Of a stretch of 16,177 bases of DNA, positions 15,133-16,177 are shown one piece after another (positions within the stretch are counted from its first letter, which is position 1; each line of letters begins with the position of its first letter). The DNA lies in assembly GCA_024277835.1 (NCBI GenBank), contig JAJRUK010000196.1, forward strand, positions 1 to 16,177. The letters are read 5' to 3'. This DNA is from Planctomycetota bacterium (lineage in GTDB: Bacteria; Planctomycetota; Phycisphaerae; UBA1845). Under the pieces are notes generated by a model, which saw only the letters and a list, made by a program, of their open reading frames with translations, had not been told where the DNA came from and ran no database searches. The position numbers and the translations under genes are program-made.

Positions 15133-15206
15133 GCCGGTGTAGCTCAGTTGGTTAGAGCACCTGCCTGTGGAGCAGGGGGTCGCAGGTTCGAATCCTGCCG
15201 CCGGTA
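15133..15206 (+). tRNA. tRNA-His, anticodon GTG
   Basis: A full cloverleaf of 74 bases. The acceptor is GCCGGTG with CGCCGGT, the D arm GCTC/GAGC, the anticodon arm CCTGC-CTGTGGA-GCAGG with anticodon GTG, a 5-base variable loop, and the T arm GCAGG-TTCGAAT-CCTGC. CCA is not encoded. Bacterial tRNA-His normally carries an extra encoded G at position -1 facing C73. Here the base before position 1 is T (15132), position 73 is A (15206), and pair 1-72 is G-U. The cloverleaf itself is sound, so it is likely functional with unusual histidine identity elements. Confidence 0.95.
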
Positions 15207-15402
15207 GTCTTATTGCGTCGATTCGCCCCCTCCAGAGTACGAGCGTTGAGTTTGAAAAACCTCGCGCTTTTCCAAGTGATATTCTGATCGGATTGGCATC
15301 GTCGAATACGCCGCATGTCCACTGCCAGGCTGCCCAAATGCGCAGTGGAAAAGGCACCCCGCTCTCCTTTTCGCGAGTTGGCCGCATTTCCTACGAAAAC
15401 GC

Positions 15403-15431
15403 TTGAATCAGGTAGGTCGATTCTGTAGCAT
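15403..15431 (+). promoter_or_regulatory. Promoter candidate for the secreted FG-GAP protein gene
   Basis: TTGAAT (15403-15408) and TAGCAT (15426-15431) each match four of six consensus bases with the optimal 17-base spacer. The start would lie near 15438, giving a leader of about 60 bases to the ATG at 15498. Between the tRNA and this site I see only ordinary non-coding sequence. Confidence 0.45.
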
Positions 15432-15497
15432 GAACGTCTCTCCTAGCAGATACGATCCGCGTCAGAGAAGTTCGGTCCATCTTGAAGAGGGTCACGA

Positions 15498-16177
15498 ATG
15501 AGGCGATTAGAATTGATTCCTGTGGCGGCTGTTGTGGCGCTGGTACTCTCAGCTGCCTCTTCGGCGCAAACTCCTTTGGCCCCCATCCGCGCGCAGACCG
15601 ATGGCCAGCGCGACTCTTCGCAAGACCAATCTGGTCTGACGTCTACCGCATTGCAGGTTGTCACATTCCCCGATTGCAACCACAACGGAGTCGACGATGC
15701 GGAAGAAATTGCAGGCTGCGACGGCGACCCCGCTTGTTCTGATTGCAATGGAGATGGTTCGCCGGATGAATGCGGCGTGCCGTTTGAGTGTGATCGCACT
15801 GAGGACGCCAGGTTAACGCCAGAGAACTCATCGCCATACAACCACTTCGGGCTGGCGATCGCGATCGACGGAGACCGGATGGTGGCAACCGCTCCAGCTC
15901 AGGAGTGTAATGCCGGCGCTAGATGTGGTGCCGCTTTCGTCTTCGGGTGGGACGGCGAAAACTGGATCGAAGAGGCAGAGCTTCTCCCTTCAGACCCCGG
16001 AGAGTTTCAGTATTTCGGAACCTCGGTCGCAGTCCTGGGAGATGTCATCGTCGTCGGGGCGGCGTTTGCGGACGTACCTGACAGGGACGACGTCGGGATC
16101 GCATACATCTTTGGGAAATCCGCAGGCCAATGGCACGAAGAAGCCAGGCTCTCGCCGGACACTCTGGTAAAACGAGC
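15498..16177 (+). CDS. Secreted Ca-loop/FG-GAP repeat protein, 5' part only
   Basis: A frame of 226 codons open at the window edge. It starts at ATG 15498 with GAGG seven bases upstream. A signal peptide is clear: MRR, a hydrophobic stretch (about 7-20), and probable cleavage after ASSA (20-23). A low-complexity Gln/Ser/Asp linker follows. Next come two Asp/Asn-rich loops: one starting at D59 with side chains D59, N61, N63, D67 and E70 in EF-hand/dockerin spacing, and a second at D82 (DCNGDGSPDEC). Both resemble dockerin-type or thrombospondin-type-3 calcium loops, with cysteines at 60, 74, 80, 83 and 92. After about residue 115, FG-GAP-like blades repeat (HFGLAIAIDGDRMVA; YFGTSVAVLGDVIVVGAA), predicting a beta-propeller. 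This family of secreted proteins is abundant in planctomycetes. Role is unknown; adhesion or cell-surface structure is a guess. It is not evidently linked to the polysaccharide cluster. Confidence 0.88.
   Translation, partial: MRRLELIPVAAVVALVLSAASSAQTPLAPIRAQTDGQRDSSQDQSGLTSTALQVVTFPDCNHNGVDDAEEIAGCDGDPACSDCNGDGSPDECGVPFECDRTEDARLTPENSSPYNHFGLAIAIDGDRMVATAPAQECNAGARCGAAFVFGWDGENWIEEAELLPSDPGEFQYFGTSVAVLGDVIVVGAAFADVPDRDDVGIAYIFGKSAGQWHEEARLSPDTLVKR

Noticed and set aside
15241..15275. Possible terminator after the tRNA (AGCG...CGCT then TTTT)
   Set aside because: The stem is only four base pairs with a long loop; chance occurrence is likely.
15316..15347. Inverted repeat TCCACTG...CAGTGGA as a tRNA or promoter-region terminator
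   Set aside because: The loop is 18 bases, no T-run follows, and a competing pairing (CGCAT/ATGCG) exists, so the structure is not convincing.
15049..15387. Minus-strand open frame of 112 codons across the tRNA
   Set aside because: It is the antisense of tRNA-His. Its AGFEPATPCSTGRCSNQLSY segment is simply the translated tRNA complement, a well-known false gene call.

Overview
The window looks like a planctomycete (phylum Planctomycetota, PVC superphylum) chromosome. The clues are the partial secreted protein at the right end, which joins Asp/Asn/Cys-rich Ca-loop motifs ending in PDEC to FG-GAP-type repeats; the very large GreA-type protein, an architecture known from Chlamydia; a divergent YchF/DUF933 GTPase; and TTG start codons behind strong Shine-Dalgarno (SD) sequences. 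A class such as Phycisphaerae is possible but this is inference only.

Layout. (1) 1-333, minus strand: the 5' part of a class V PLP aminotransferase, with an extended -10 promoter at about 378-386. (2) 334-882: a gene-free divergent spacer holding a short imperfect tandem repeat, a pyrimidine-rich tract and a perfect hairpin. (3) 883-11358, plus strand: nine tightly packed genes, a surface polysaccharide cluster. In order they are a polysaccharide co-polymerase (Wzz/GumC type), the ABC exporter permease (Wzm) and ATPase with glycan-binding C-terminus (Wzt), two GT4 glycosyltransferases, a GT2 glycosyltransferase, two SAM methyltransferases and a third GT4 enzyme. Many neighbours overlap by 1-23 bases or lie within 50 bases, so one operon is likely; a weak terminator-like hairpin follows the last gene. 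(4) 11462-14809, plus strand: a 748-residue GreA fusion and a YchF-like GTPase 36 bases apart, a probable second operon with its own promoter candidate. (5) 14810-15132: gene-free, with a hairpin after the GTPase gene and a promoter candidate for the tRNA. (6) 15133-15206: tRNA-His(GTG), lacking an encoded G-1. (7) 15498-16177, plus strand: the 5' part of a secreted Ca-loop/FG-GAP protein that runs off the window.

How the genes work together. The glycosyltransferases probably build a glycan on a lipid carrier at the inner face of the cytoplasmic membrane. One or both methyltransferases may modify or cap it, the Wzt C-terminal domain may recognise the finished chain, and Wzm/Wzt would export it. 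The co-polymerase would help with chain length or with coupling to an outer-membrane exporter, which is not encoded in this window. No initiating phosphoglycosyltransferase, Wzx/Wzy or nucleotide-sugar synthesis gene is visible here, so the sugar composition cannot be read from this segment. No CRISPR array, transposase or phage gene was seen.
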